From Oscillospiraceae bacterium (GTDB lineage Bacteria; Bacillota; Clostridia; Oscillospirales; Oscillospiraceae), in the NCBI GenBank assembly GCA_022801715.1, contig JAAWSV010000024.1, positions 1 through 36,564 on the forward strand: DNA of 36,564 nucleotides. The letters run 5' to 3'. This document shows positions 14,621-23,596 of the stretch, piece after piece. How positions within the stretch are numbered: the stretch's first letter is position 1; each line of letters opens with the position of its first letter. The notes below the pieces were generated by a model. That model did not search any database. It saw only the letters and a list, made by a program, of their open reading frames with translations, and was not told the DNA's origin. Made by a program: the position numbers and the translations under genes.

Positions 14621-15716
14621 TGCGGTCAAGAAATCCAAGGACATGACCAGGACAATTGAGCGGCGGTTCTCCTTCCTCAGGACGCTGTTCGCCGTGCTGA
14701 TTGCGCTGGCCATCGCCTTTGTGCTCATCGCCACGGTGAGCGAGAAGCCCCTGCAGGACTTCGTCACCCTGCTGGTGGGCCCCCTGAAGAACACCAGCCG
14801 TATGGCCACCATCGTCTCCAAGGCCATCCCCCTGCTGTTCACCGGCACCGCCGTGTGTCTGGTCTACTCCTGCGGGCAGATCAATATCGCCGCCGAGGGC
14901 GCCTTCTTCGGCGGGGCGGTGGCCGCCACCTGTGTGGCCATCCTGCCGGGTATCCCGCCCGTTATCCACATCCCCCTGTGCGCCATCGCCGGCGGCCTCG
15001 CCGGTGCGGCGGTCATGGGCATTCCGGGCATCCTGCGGGTGCGCTACAACGTAGTGACCATTGTGGCGGCGCTGATGATCAACTATGTGGCGCTGTACTT
15101 GGGGCTCTACATCATCCTGAACCCCCTGCGGGACCCCAGCGCCGGGTTCGAGGCCTCTTTCCTCTTCTCTGAGTCCGCCCTGCTGCCGGGGCTGTTCGGC
15201 AACCAGCGCATCCACCTGGGACTGCTGGTGGGCTTGGCGGCGGTGGTGCTGGGGTATTGGCTCCTCAACCACACGGCCTTCGGCCTCCAGATGCGCACCG
15301 TGGGTGAGAACGAGAAGTTTGCCACCTACTCGGGTATGCCGGTGGGCAAAACCATCGTCTTCACCTCCCTGATCTCCGGCTTCGTCGCCGGCGTGGGGGG
15401 CACCATGGAGACGCTGGGCAACTACCAGAGATTCGTCTACTCCGGCTTTACCAACCACGGCTGGGACGGCGTGATGCTGGCGGTGCTCTGCCACAACGAC
15501 CCCAAGTATATCCCCGCGGCGGTGCTGTTTCTGGCCTATATCAAGACCTCCGCTGACGCGCTGAACTTCAGCTCCAAGATCCCCCCGGAGATTATCAGCG
15601 TGATCCAGGCCGTCATCATCATCTTCGTGGCGGCGGAGCGGTTCCTGGCCGGCTGGGAGCACCGGAGCATTGTGAAACACTCCAGGGATGCCATGTCGAA
15701 AGGGGGCGCTGAATAA
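14613..15716 (+). CDS. Nucleoside ABC transporter permease 1 (YufP-like)
   Basis: A 367-residue polytopic permease of the BPD_transp_2 family. TM1 is near residues 20-45 (TLFAVLIALAIAFVLIATV). Conserved patches are CGQINIAAEGAFFGGAVAA, LRVRYNVVTIVAALMINYVA, MRTVGENEKFATYSGM and SGFVAGVGGTMETLGNY. The ATG at 14613 has GGGAGGTG at good spacing; the frame is open to 14604 without a better site. It pairs with the following permease to form the heterodimeric channel energised by the double ATPase. Confidence 0.9.
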   Translation: MGNAVKKSKDMTRTIERRFSFLRTLFAVLIALAIAFVLIATVSEKPLQDFVTLLVGPLKNTSRMATIVSKAIPLLFTGTAVCLVYSCGQINIAAEGAFFGGAVAATCVAILPGIPPVIHIPLCAIAGGLAGAAVMGIPGILRVRYNVVTIVAALMINYVALYLGLYIILNPLRDPSAGFEASFLFSESALLPGLFGNQRIHLGLLVGLAAVVLGYWLLNHTAFGLQMRTVGENEKFATYSGMPVGKTIVFTSLISGFVAGVGGTMETLGNYQRFVYSGFTNHGWDGVMLAVLCHNDPKYIPAAVLFLAYIKTSADALNFSSKIPPEIISVIQAVIIIFVAAERFLAGWEHRSIVKHSRDAMSKGGAE

Positions 15717-16666
15717 TGTTGTCGTATATCTTCTCCGCAAACTTTTTGGATGCGCTGCTGCGCATGGGCACCCCGCTGGTGTTCGTGGGAATGGCGGCGG
15801 TGATGGGCGGCAAGGCCAACATCCTCTGCGTGGCCTATGAGGGCATGATGCTCTTTGCCGCCCTGGGCGGCGCCATTGGCAGCGCCTACACCCAGAGCCT
15901 GCTGGCCGGCGCGGCCCTGGGTATGGCGTTCAGCATGGCTGTGGCCATGATCTTCGCCTACTTCGTGCTGTATCTGGACACCAAGCCCCTGCTGGCCGGC
16001 TTGGCCCTGAACACCCTGGGGACCGGCGGCACGGTGTACGTGGTGTATCTGCTCACCGGCATGAAGCTGGATACCTCCTCGCTGCCCTCCCTCAAGTTCC
16101 CGGCGGTGGATATCCCTCTGATCAAGGACATCCCCATCCTGGGGCCCATCCTCTCCGGGCACAACCTGATGACCTACCTGGCCTTCTTTGCGGTGGCTCT
16201 GGTGTGGTTTTTGCTGAAAAAGACCCGTTTGGGCCTGCGTATTCAGGCTGTGGGACAGGACGCCGCCGCCGCGGCCTCCGTGGGCATCAACGTGCGCAAG
16301 ACCAAGTTTATTGCCCTCACCATCAGCAGCATCTTCGCGGCCATGGGCGGCATGTACATGTCCATGGGCTACCTGCCCTACTTCACCGCCAACATGACGG
16401 CAGGCCGGGGCTTCATCGGCATCGCCGCCCAGAATTTGGCGGTGGGCCACCCCCTGTGGACCATGTTCTTTGCCCTGCTCTTCGGCGCCTCCATGGCGGT
16501 GGGCAACATGGCCCAGAGCTACCGTCTGCCCTCCCAGTTCGCCGCCCTGATGCCCTATCTCATTACGCTGATCGGCCTTGTCATCATGGGGGCCAGAAGC
16601 AAGAAGCAGGACTCCCTCACCGCGGAGGCGGCGATGAAGCTCCACACCCCCGCCGGCGCCAAGTAA
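15716..16666 (+). CDS. Nucleoside ABC transporter permease 2 (YufQ-like)
   Basis: A 316-residue polytopic permease of the same family. It has GMAAVMGGKANILCVAYEGMM, LAGLALNTLGTGGTVYV, LRIQAVGQDAAAAASVGINV and FAAMGGMYMSMGYLPYFTANMTAGRGFI. Its ATG shares one base with the stop of permease 1 (TAATG), so the two are co-translated. About eight to nine hydrophobic segments are visible. Confidence 0.9.
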   Translation: MLSYIFSANFLDALLRMGTPLVFVGMAAVMGGKANILCVAYEGMMLFAALGGAIGSAYTQSLLAGAALGMAFSMAVAMIFAYFVLYLDTKPLLAGLALNTLGTGGTVYVVYLLTGMKLDTSSLPSLKFPAVDIPLIKDIPILGPILSGHNLMTYLAFFAVALVWFLLKKTRLGLRIQAVGQDAAAAASVGINVRKTKFIALTISSIFAAMGGMYMSMGYLPYFTANMTAGRGFIGIAAQNLAVGHPLWTMFFALLFGASMAVGNMAQSYRLPSQFAALMPYLITLIGLVIMGARSKKQDSLTAEAAMKLHTPAGAK

Positions 16667-16682
16667 GAGAGGAGGAGAGACC

Positions 16683-17465
16683 ATGAAGCAAGTATCCGCC
16701 GCCGACCCCAAGTTTGACGGGAAGGTCCCCCACCTGCTCTGCGCGCCGGGGGATGTGGCCCCCATCGTACTGCTGCCCGGCGACCCGGGCCGTGTGGCCA
16801 TGTTCACCGGCCTGTGCGAGGATTTCCATGTCATCGCCTCCAACCGGGAGTACACCGTGGGTACCGGCAGCTATCAGGGCGTGCCGGTGAGCGTGTGCTC
16901 CACCGGGATTGGCGCCCCTTCCACGGAGATTGCCGTCATCGAGCTCATTGAGCTGGGGGCCAAGGCACTGATCCGTATCGGCGGCTGCGGCGTTACCCGG
17001 CCGGAGATCGCCTGCGGCGATATGGTCATCAATACCGCGGCCATGCGCTTAGGCGGGGCCAGCTGCTTCTACGCTCCCCCGGAGTACCCGGCGGTGGCCG
17101 CCTTCGAGGTGGTGGAGTGCCTCATCGACGCCTGTAAGGCCCGGAACGCGGCCTACTGGAAGGGCATCTCCGCCTCCACCGGTTCCTTCTTCGCCGGACA
17201 GGGCCGTCCCGCCGCCGGACGGGAATTCGCCATGCCGGGACGGACCAGCGCGGACTATGAGAGGCTGGGCATCCTGAACATGGAGATGGAGTCGGAGACC
17301 ATTATGACCTTAGGCAGTCTCTACGGCGTGTTGGCCGGCTCCATCTGCGCCGTCCACGCCAACCGCGCCACCGACCAGTGGCTCTGCGACTTTGCCGATG
17401 CCCAGCGCAGCATGTGCCAGATCGCCTTGGACGCGGCGGTGCTGCTGACCCAGCGGTACCTATAA
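16683..17465 (+). CDS. udp: Uridine phosphorylase
   Basis: A 260-residue cytoplasmic nucleoside phosphorylase (NP-I family) that splits uridine with phosphate into uracil and ribose 1-phosphate. Motifs align with E. coli Udp: VLLPGDPGRV, phosphate-binding STGIGAPSTEIAV, RIGGCGV, the uracil-recognising Gln/Arg in FFAGQGRP, and NMEMESET carrying the ribose-contacting Glu. GAGAGGAGGAGAG precedes the ATG, 16 bases after the permease stop. As last gene of the uptake operon it would process imported pyrimidine nucleosides, and it gives the best clue to the transporter's substrate. Some relatives accept other nucleosides. Confidence 0.88.
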   Translation: MKQVSAADPKFDGKVPHLLCAPGDVAPIVLLPGDPGRVAMFTGLCEDFHVIASNREYTVGTGSYQGVPVSVCSTGIGAPSTEIAVIELIELGAKALIRIGGCGVTRPEIACGDMVINTAAMRLGGASCFYAPPEYPAVAAFEVVECLIDACKARNAAYWKGISASTGSFFAGQGRPAAGREFAMPGRTSADYERLGILNMEMESETIMTLGSLYGVLAGSICAVHANRATDQWLCDFADAQRSMCQIALDAAVLLTQRYL

Positions 17466-17481
17466 TATCGTATTTTATCAA

Positions 17482-17526
17482 AAAAGGAACACAGGATGGC
17501 CGAGGCCATCCTGTGTTCCTTTTCTG
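17482..17526 (+). terminator. Terminator of the nucleoside operon
   Basis: Nineteen perfectly paired bases (17482-17500 with 17505-17523) around the loop CGAG, with the right arm ending in TTTT. Downstream, 17546-17567 holds another 8-bp hairpin (GTTTTGTC/GACAAAAC) of unknown role. Confidence 0.9.
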
Positions 17527-17715
17527 TTTGACGCCGAAGCAGATAGTTTTGTCTGCACGGACAAAACAAATATCCCTGCAATGAATGCCTTCGTGCATCT
17601 TTCCGCGATTTTCTCCCACCCAGAGGCCAATTTACTCCCGCCGGCAGAGAGGTCCTCCGGAGAAAAAGCGGTGCCTGCGGCAGCCCCCGCTCCAAAAAAG
17701 GCGGCAGAAATGGGC

Positions 17716-17744
17716 TTGATTTTCTCGCCGTCTTATTTTAGAAT
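17716..17744 (+). promoter_or_regulatory. Promoter of the phosphorelay operon
   Basis: TTGATT (17716-17721), 17 bases, TAGAAT (17739-17744), about 57 bases ahead of the first start codon at 17802. Confidence 0.65.
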
Positions 17745-17801
17745 AGACAGGATGAGATTGTGGGGGCCTACCCATAGTAATAAGACAGGGGGAAAAATCG
17801 T

Positions 17802-18164
17802 ATGCAGAAGCGTATTTTAGTAGTGGACGACGACAGCATGAATTTGATGAGGACCAAAATGATCCTTGGAAAGGACTATGCCGTGCTTCTGGCGGACTCC
17901 GGGGTCAAGGCGCTGAAGAAGCTGAAGATTGAGAAGGTGGACTTGGTTCTTTTGGATATTGAGATGCCCGAGATGAACGGCATGGAGACCTTTGAGTGCA
18001 TGAAGGAATTTGCTCCGGAGATCCCGGTGATTTTTCTGACGGCTTCGGGGCTGGAGGAGGACGTGGTCAGCGCCATCAAGCTGGGGGCGGCGAACTACCT
18101 GAAAAAGCCATTTGAGCCAGAGGAGCTGATGAAGCGGGTGGCGCAGGAGTTTGATAAAGTATGA
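17802..18164 (+). CDS. Stand-alone CheY-like receiver protein
   Basis: A 120-residue single-domain response regulator. It has the acidic cluster VVDDDSMN, the phospho-Asp in LVLLDIEMPEMNG, the Thr/Ser position in FLTAS and the Lys in YLKKPFEPEEL. All catalytic residues are present and there is no output domain. Its stop overlaps the start of the hybrid kinase by 4 bases (ATGA), so it belongs to the same relay. It may be the terminal phospho-acceptor of the HPt domain in the next protein, or a phosphate sink. GGGGGAAAAA precedes the ATG. Confidence 0.9.
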   Translation: MQKRILVVDDDSMNLMRTKMILGKDYAVLLADSGVKALKKLKIEKVDLVLLDIEMPEMNGMETFECMKEFAPEIPVIFLTASGLEEDVVSAIKLGAANYLKKPFEPEELMKRVAQEFDKV

Positions 18165-20719
18165 GGACAGAGGAGCAGACAAGCAGACACCTGCTGCTGG
18201 CCATCGTCACCACATCGCTCAGTGCCGTGCTGGGGCTGATTACCATTGTGACGGCATGGGAGTTCTGGGCAGTTCCGCTGATGGCGGCGGGCTGCTTCAG
18301 CGTGTGGCTGCTGCATATTGCGCGGATCGGCTCGGATGTGATGTACGAAAACCTGTGCGCTGGCATGCTCTTGGTGGAGCTTTTCTTCTTCGGCGTGCAT
18401 GAGGGCAGCCTCTACGACATACCTGCCGTGGCCTGCATCATCATCCTGTCGCTGTTCATGCTGAATAAAAAGTGGATTCTGCGTATGATAGATGCGTTGT
18501 ATGTGCTGGTGATTATCTACCATGCGCTGGTCTTTCATACTGTTTCCCTGCACATGGAGCTGCGGGATGCCTTCCGTCTGGTGCTCGGTGCCGCCGTGAC
18601 CATCGGCGGGACGGCGCTGGCGGAGTATTGGATCAACCAGCGGACTGCCCAGCGGAAATGGTATAACAAGGTCTTTACTGAGCTGGAGACGGCGGGAAAG
18701 CAAAACGCGGTCTTTTTGTCCAACGTATCCCATGAACTCCGCACGCCAATCAATATGGTCATCGGCATCAGCGAGGTGGCCTTAGGAAAGGCACTCCCCG
18801 GGGATGTTCGGGAGGATATGCTGTCCATCAAACTGGCGGGCAAGCGTCTGTCCAACCAGATCAACAATATGCTCGACTACACGGAGATCGTGAAGGGCAC
18901 GCTGACGCCGGCCAAGGAGGAGTACATGATCACCTCGGTGCTCAACGACGTGATCACCATGACCGCGCTGCAGAGCAACCGGCAGCATTTGGAGCTGATC
19001 TTCGATATCAACCCCAAGGTCCCGGCGGTCCTGGTGGGCGACGCGGAAAAGATCTCCCACGTGCTCAAGATCTTGGTGGAGAACGCGATCAAGTTCACGG
19101 AGGAGGGCGGCGTAAACGTCTGTATCGAGTACCGCTGGGAGAATTATGGAGTTAACCTGATTATCTACATCCACGACACCGGCATCGGCATGACGGATGC
19201 CCAGCTGGAGCAGATGTATGAGGAGTTTTACCAAGCGGACTCCGGCAGCAGCCGGTTCGCGGGCGGCTTGGGCTTGGGGCTCCCCATTGCCCGGGGGCTT
19301 CTCAACGCCATGGGCGGCTTTATCCATTTTGACAGCAAGGGCAAGCAGGGTCTGCATGCCCACATTGTGATCCCCCAAGGTGTGGCGGATGATCAGCCAT
19401 GTATCACCATCAATCATCCGGAGCGGCTCTGCATCGCCTGTTACTTCCGGCCGGAGAAATACAGCTGTGACGAGGTGCGGGGCTACTATGACGGGCTGAT
19501 CCGGAATTTGGTGGAGGGTTTCGGCATCAAGGGCTACCAGGCGCATAATTTTGATGGCTTCCTCAAATTGCAGCGCACCTATCCGCTGACCCATGTGTTC
19601 ATCGCACAGACAGAGTATGAGGAGAACACATCCTACTATGAGGAGCTGGCGGAGACGCTCCGGGTTGTAGTAATCGCGGAGCGGGAGTTTAATCTGGAGA
19701 ACGGCAGCCGCCTGATGATCATACATAAGCCCTTCTCGGCCCTCTCGGTGGCCAATCTGCTGAATGGAGAGATGGGGGAGCGGGGCTTCGCGGAGGATCA
19801 GGCCGCCGGTCGGAAGCCCTTTACCTGTGTGGGTGTCCGGGCCTTGGCGGTGGACGATGAGGAGATGAACTTGGTGGTGGCCAAGGGCGTCTTGGGCAGC
19901 TACGGGATCGAGGTGGACACCTGCCTCAGCGGCAGAGAGGCGGTGGCCCAGTGCGGTGTCACCACCTATGACATCATCTTTTTGGACCACATGATGCCCG
20001 GCTTTGACGGCGTGGAGACGCTGAAAAAGATCCACGAGCTTTACAATGAGAAGTACCGGGACCTGCCGGTGATCGCGCTGACCGCCAACACCGTCAGCGG
20101 CGCCCGGGAGATGTTCCGCAGCGAGGGGTTCACGGAGTTCGTCCCGAAGCCCATTGAGCGCACAGTCTTGGAGCGGGTGCTGCGGAAGGTCCTGCCTAAG
20201 CACTGCATCCAGTATACCGCAAAGCCCACAGGGGGCCTTCTGGCGGAGGAGGTTCCGGAGGACGATCCTGCGTCAGAGTTCCAAGAGACCCCAGCGGCTC
20301 AGGAGGCAGAGGAGCTTCTGGAGCCAGCGGAGGCCCCAGAGGCCGCGCAGCCTGCGGCAGAGGCGGCAATCCCCTATGACCGCCTCACCCAGGCCGGCGT
20401 CAATACGGAGACGGGCCTGCGCTACTGCGGTGGGGATGAGGATTTCTACCGGGAGATGCTGCGGATGTTTTACGCCCAGAGCGGGGAGAAGCAGGCGGAG
20501 ATCATCTCCCTGTATGAGAGCGCCAATTGGGCGGACTACGCGGTGAAGGTCCACGCGCTGAAGAGCACGTCGCTGACCATCGGCGCCGAGGCGCTCTCCG
20601 CCCGAGCCAAGGAGCTGGAGATGGCGGGGAAGCGGGGCGATGAGGCGTACATCCAAGCCCATCACCCGGAGCTGCTGCGCGCCTATGGGGAGCTCTGCGG
20701 ACAGCTGGCCGGACTGTAA
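18161..20719 (+). CDS. Membrane hybrid histidine kinase with pseudo-receiver, receiver and HPt
   Basis: An 852-residue protein. About six membrane segments fill residues ~12-160 with no large outside loop. HisKA carries the phospho-His (~191) in FLSNVSHELRTPIN. HATPase_c shows LVENAIKFTEEGG, DTGIGMTD and GGLGLGLPIARGL. Residues ~425-530 look like a receiver fold that has lost its phospho-Asp (THVFIAQTEYEE at that strand). A complete receiver follows (~557-680: LAVDDEEMN, IIFLDHMMPGFDG, ALTAN, FVPKPI), then an acidic Ala/Glu/Pro linker and an HPt domain (~740-850) with His in VHALKSTSLTIGA. It can thus pass phosphate His to Asp to His, and probably on to the stand-alone receiver. The stimulus is unknown; sensing may be within the membrane. 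Confidence 0.9.
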   Translation: MRTEEQTSRHLLLAIVTTSLSAVLGLITIVTAWEFWAVPLMAAGCFSVWLLHIARIGSDVMYENLCAGMLLVELFFFGVHEGSLYDIPAVACIIILSLFMLNKKWILRMIDALYVLVIIYHALVFHTVSLHMELRDAFRLVLGAAVTIGGTALAEYWINQRTAQRKWYNKVFTELETAGKQNAVFLSNVSHELRTPINMVIGISEVALGKALPGDVREDMLSIKLAGKRLSNQINNMLDYTEIVKGTLTPAKEEYMITSVLNDVITMTALQSNRQHLELIFDINPKVPAVLVGDAEKISHVLKILVENAIKFTEEGGVNVCIEYRWENYGVNLIIYIHDTGIGMTDAQLEQMYEEFYQADSGSSRFAGGLGLGLPIARGLLNAMGGFIHFDSKGKQGLHAHIVIPQGVADDQPCITINHPERLCIACYFRPEKYSCDEVRGYYDGLIRNLVEGFGIKGYQAHNFDGFLKLQRTYPLTHVFIAQTEYEENTSYYEELAETLRVVVIAEREFNLENGSRLMIIHKPFSALSVANLLNGEMGERGFAEDQAAGRKPFTCVGVRALAVDDEEMNLVVAKGVLGSYGIEVDTCLSGREAVAQCGVTTYDIIFLDHMMPGFDGVETLKKIHELYNEKYRDLPVIALTANTVSGAREMFRSEGFTEFVPKPIERTVLERVLRKVLPKHCIQYTAKPTGGLLAEEVPEDDPASEFQETPAAQEAEELLEPAEAPEAAQPAAEAAIPYDRLTQAGVNTETGLRYCGGDEDFYREMLRMFYAQSGEKQAEIISLYESANWADYAVKVHALKSTSLTIGAEALSARAKELEMAGKRGDEAYIQAHHPELLRAYGELCGQLAGL

Positions 20720-20773
20720 CATGTGGGGGTGTTTTTCCCCCGAAATGCCTTGTGTTGAGGAGTGAGAGACTGC

Positions 20774-23476
20774 GTGATAAAAAAATGGTTTAGAATCATC
20801 TCCGACCACAGTATCAGCCTGCGTGAGCGCATGTTCCGCATTGTGACGGGTACGTGCATGGTCGCGCTGGTGTTCATCCTGCCCATGGGGCGGAGCGTTT
20901 GGAATATTCTGATTCTGGCCGCCAGCTTGGCTGTCATGGCGGTAATTGTGAAGATCAGCATCCAAAAGGAGCAGATCCAGCGGGGGGCCACCGCCATCTC
21001 GGTGCTTCTTCTGCTGTTGTTCCCCGTCAGCTTTTTTACGGCGGGCGGCTTTTACAGCGGGGTGCCGGAGTGGTTTGTATTCTGTTTCATCTATGTGTGT
21101 ATTACCCTGCATGGCCGGCGCATGATGGTATTTTTTGGCCTGTGCACGCTTGAGACGCTGCTGTGCTATGGAGCTGCCTACTATTTCCCGGAGTATATCG
21201 TGCAAAATACCCAGAATCATTCCTTCTTTGACTCCGCGTTTTCTGTGATCATGGTGGGCCTTCTGACCTGCGTGCTGCTCATGTTCTTAAACCGGATGTA
21301 CGAGGAGGAGAACGCGCTGTCCCAGCAGCAGAAGAAGGAGATCGAGGAGCTGAACCGGGCGGAGAACCACTTCTTCTCCAGCATGAGTCATGAGATCCGC
21401 ACGCCCATCAATACGATCATCGGCCTCAACGAGATCATCCTTCGGGAGGACATCTCTGACGAGGTGGCGGAGAACGCCCGCAATATCCAGGGGGCCAGCA
21501 AGCTGCTGCTCACCCTGATCAACGACATTCTGGACCTCTCCAAGATTAAATCCGGGAAGATGGAGATTGTCAACGTCTCCTATGAGACGGGGGCGCTCTT
21601 CTCGGAGATCGTCAACATGATCTGGATCAAGGCGAAGGAGAAGGGACTGGAGTTTAAGCTCCATGTGGACTCATCCATCCCGAGCATGCTCTGCGGGGAC
21701 GAGGTGCGCATCAAGCAGATCCTCATCAATCTCTTGAATAACGCGGTGAAGTACACCCGTGAGGGCTCTGTGACTCTCTCCGTCCGGTGCGAGCGTCAGT
21801 CACTGAACCGGGTGCGGGTCTGGTACTCGGTGGAGGACACCGGCTTAGGCGTGAAGAAGGAGAACATCCCCTATATCTTCAACGCCTTCCGCCGTGTGGA
21901 CGAGGAGAGAAACCGCTATATCGAGGGAACCGGCTTGGGCCTGAGCATTGTGCAGCAGCTGGTAGAGCTGATGGGCGGCGAGATCAGCGTCAACAGCGTC
22001 TATACCAAGGGTTCCACATTTGTTGTCACGCTGGACCAAGATATTGTGGATGAGAAGGAGCTGGGAACCTTTACGCTGGCCTCCCGTGCCAAGGCCCGGG
22101 AGGGGGAGCCCTACCGGCAGAGCTTTGAGGCGCCGGATGCCCACATTCTGGTGGTGGACGACAACGACATGAACCTGATGGTGGTGGGCAAGCTGCTGGC
22201 GGAGACCAAGATCCAGATTGATACGGCCTCCAGCGGCGCCGAATGTCTCAGGCTGACCCAGAACCACCACTATGACTGCATCCTTATGGACCACATGATG
22301 CCGGAGATGGACGGGATCGAGTGCCTCCACGCGCTGCGCGTGCAGCCGGGGGGACTGTGCCAGAATGTTCCCGTGGTGGCCCTCACCGCCAACGCCGGCA
22401 GCGACAACCAGCTCCTCTACCGCAAGGAGGGGTTCAGCGGCTATCTGGCCAAGCCGGTCAGCGGTGTGCTGCTGGAGGCGGCTGTGCTGAGCATCCTCCC
22501 CAAGGAGCTGGTTCAGCTCAGCGAGGAGGTCCGGCAGTCGGATATTGAGAAGGATATTCTAATCTTCGAGCAGGTAAAGCGGCGGTCCATTCTGATCACC
22601 ACCGACAGTGTCTGCGACCTGCCGGAATCCCTGCGGAAGATGTTTGGAATCCCAGTGTGTCCCTACTATGTCTGCACGGAGGAGGGGCGCTTCTTGGACG
22701 AGGAGGAGCTGAAAGCGGATGAGCTTTTGACCCATATCGCCAACGGGCGGAAGGGCAGCTCCCAGCCGCCGGAGGTGGAGGACTACGAGCGATTCTTTGC
22801 CGAGAGCCTGACCGAGGCCCAGAACGTGATCCACATCACCATGGCAAGGCATGTCAGTGATGGCTACGAAAATGCCCGTGAGGCGGCGAAGTCCTTTGAG
22901 AATGTCACCGTGCTGGACTCGGGCCATCTCTCCAGCAGTATGGGGCTGGTGGTGCTGTACGCGGCCTATCTGGCGGAGCACCACGCCACCAAGGCGGAGA
23001 TCATCCAAGCGGTGATCCGCATGGAACGCTTTGTCTCCTCTGCGTTTGTCATCAACACCACGCACATGATGTGTCAGTCCGGGCGGATCTCCAAGCGGAT
23101 ACAGATCCTGTGCGACGCGCTGCTGCTGCACCCGGTCCTTGTGCTGAAGAAGAGCCGGATGACCGTGGGCAGCATGGAGATGGGGGACTTCTCCCATGTG
23201 GCGAGGCGGTATGTCAGAAAGACGCTGTTAGAGACCCGGAGCATTGACCGGCGCATCCTGTTCATCACCTACTCCGGGATGGACGACAAGAAGCTCCAGT
23301 ACATCAAGAATCTGGTGCAGCAGGTCTGTCCCTTTGAGCGGGTCTATTTGCAGAAGGCGTCCTCCGCCATTGCCAGCAACTGCGGCCCGGGCTCCTTTGG
23401 CCTGCTGTTCCTGCGCAAGGATGACGCCATGATCCAGTTTACCCAAGCGCTGAACCAGCAGAACCGGACGGAGTAA
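20774..23476 (+). CDS. Membrane hybrid histidine kinase-receiver fused to a DegV (fatty-acid-binding) domain
   Basis: About 900 residues in four parts. Residues ~20-180 hold about six membrane segments, followed by a short charged helix (QQQKKEIEELNRAE). The kinase core follows: HisKA with His in FFSSMSHEIRTPIN (~200-265), and HATPase_c with LLNNAVKYTREG, DTGLGV and GTGLGLSIVQQL. The receiver (~455-575) has ILVVDDNDMN, CILMDHMMPEMDG, ALTAN and YLAKPV. The C-terminal ~295 residues are DegV-like: ILITTDSVCDLPESL, GSSQPPEVEDYERFF, VTVLDSGHLSSSMGLVVLYAAYLA, SGRISK and LLHPVLVLKK. DegV/FakB proteins bind a fatty acid for acyl phosphorylation by FakA. Here the usual SSxLSGT loop reads TMARHVSDGYENA, so ligand and chemistry may differ. 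The GTG at 20774 is chosen because GAGGAG lies 11 bases before it; a GTG at 20762 abuts that site. Same strand, 54 bases after the first hybrid kinase. Confidence 0.88.
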   Translation: MIKKWFRIISDHSISLRERMFRIVTGTCMVALVFILPMGRSVWNILILAASLAVMAVIVKISIQKEQIQRGATAISVLLLLLFPVSFFTAGGFYSGVPEWFVFCFIYVCITLHGRRMMVFFGLCTLETLLCYGAAYYFPEYIVQNTQNHSFFDSAFSVIMVGLLTCVLLMFLNRMYEEENALSQQQKKEIEELNRAENHFFSSMSHEIRTPINTIIGLNEIILREDISDEVAENARNIQGASKLLLTLINDILDLSKIKSGKMEIVNVSYETGALFSEIVNMIWIKAKEKGLEFKLHVDSSIPSMLCGDEVRIKQILINLLNNAVKYTREGSVTLSVRCERQSLNRVRVWYSVEDTGLGVKKENIPYIFNAFRRVDEERNRYIEGTGLGLSIVQQLVELMGGEISVNSVYTKGSTFVVTLDQDIVDEKELGTFTLASRAKAREGEPYRQSFEAPDAHILVVDDNDMNLMVVGKLLAETKIQIDTASSGAECLRLTQNHHYDCILMDHMMPEMDGIECLHALRVQPGGLCQNVPVVALTANAGSDNQLLYRKEGFSGYLAKPVSGVLLEAAVLSILPKELVQLSEEVRQSDIEKDILIFEQVKRRSILITTDSVCDLPESLRKMFGIPVCPYYVCTEEGRFLDEEELKADELLTHIANGRKGSSQPPEVEDYERFFAESLTEAQNVIHITMARHVSDGYENAREAAKSFENVTVLDSGHLSSSMGLVVLYAAYLAEHHATKAEIIQAVIRMERFVSSAFVINTTHMMCQSGRISKRIQILCDALLLHPVLVLKKSRMTVGSMEMGDFSHVARRYVRKTLLETRSIDRRILFITYSGMDDKKLQYIKNLVQQVCPFERVYLQKASSAIASNCGPGSFGLLFLRKDDAMIQFTQALNQQNRTE

Positions 23477-23527
23477 ACCGCCGCCCGCCCTCAGGCGGAC
23501 AGCCTGCGAATAGGCGAATCCTACACA

Positions 23528-23561
23528 GCAAAAGGCACCGCCGCCGGCGGTGCCTTTTTGC
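23528..23561. terminator. Bidirectional terminator
   Basis: GCAAAAGGCACCGCC and GGCGGTGCCTTTTTGC pair around GCC, with five T on one side and A-rich sequence on the other. It serves the phosphorelay operon (plus) and yaaA (minus), which converge here. Confidence 0.85.
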
Positions 23562-23596
23562 CGCATAATCCTTGGTTTTCCGAAATAGTTCCGCTT

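Noticed and set aside
14490-15740. Long minus-strand open frames across the permease genes (also over 15536-16855 and 18782-20203)
   Set aside because: They mirror the codon pattern of high-GC genes on the plus strand, are rich in His/Gly/Gln and have no start signals.
20762-20773. The upstream GTG as the start of the DegV-fusion kinase
   Set aside because: It directly abuts the GAGGA ribosome site, leaving no spacing; the GTG at 20774 is better placed.
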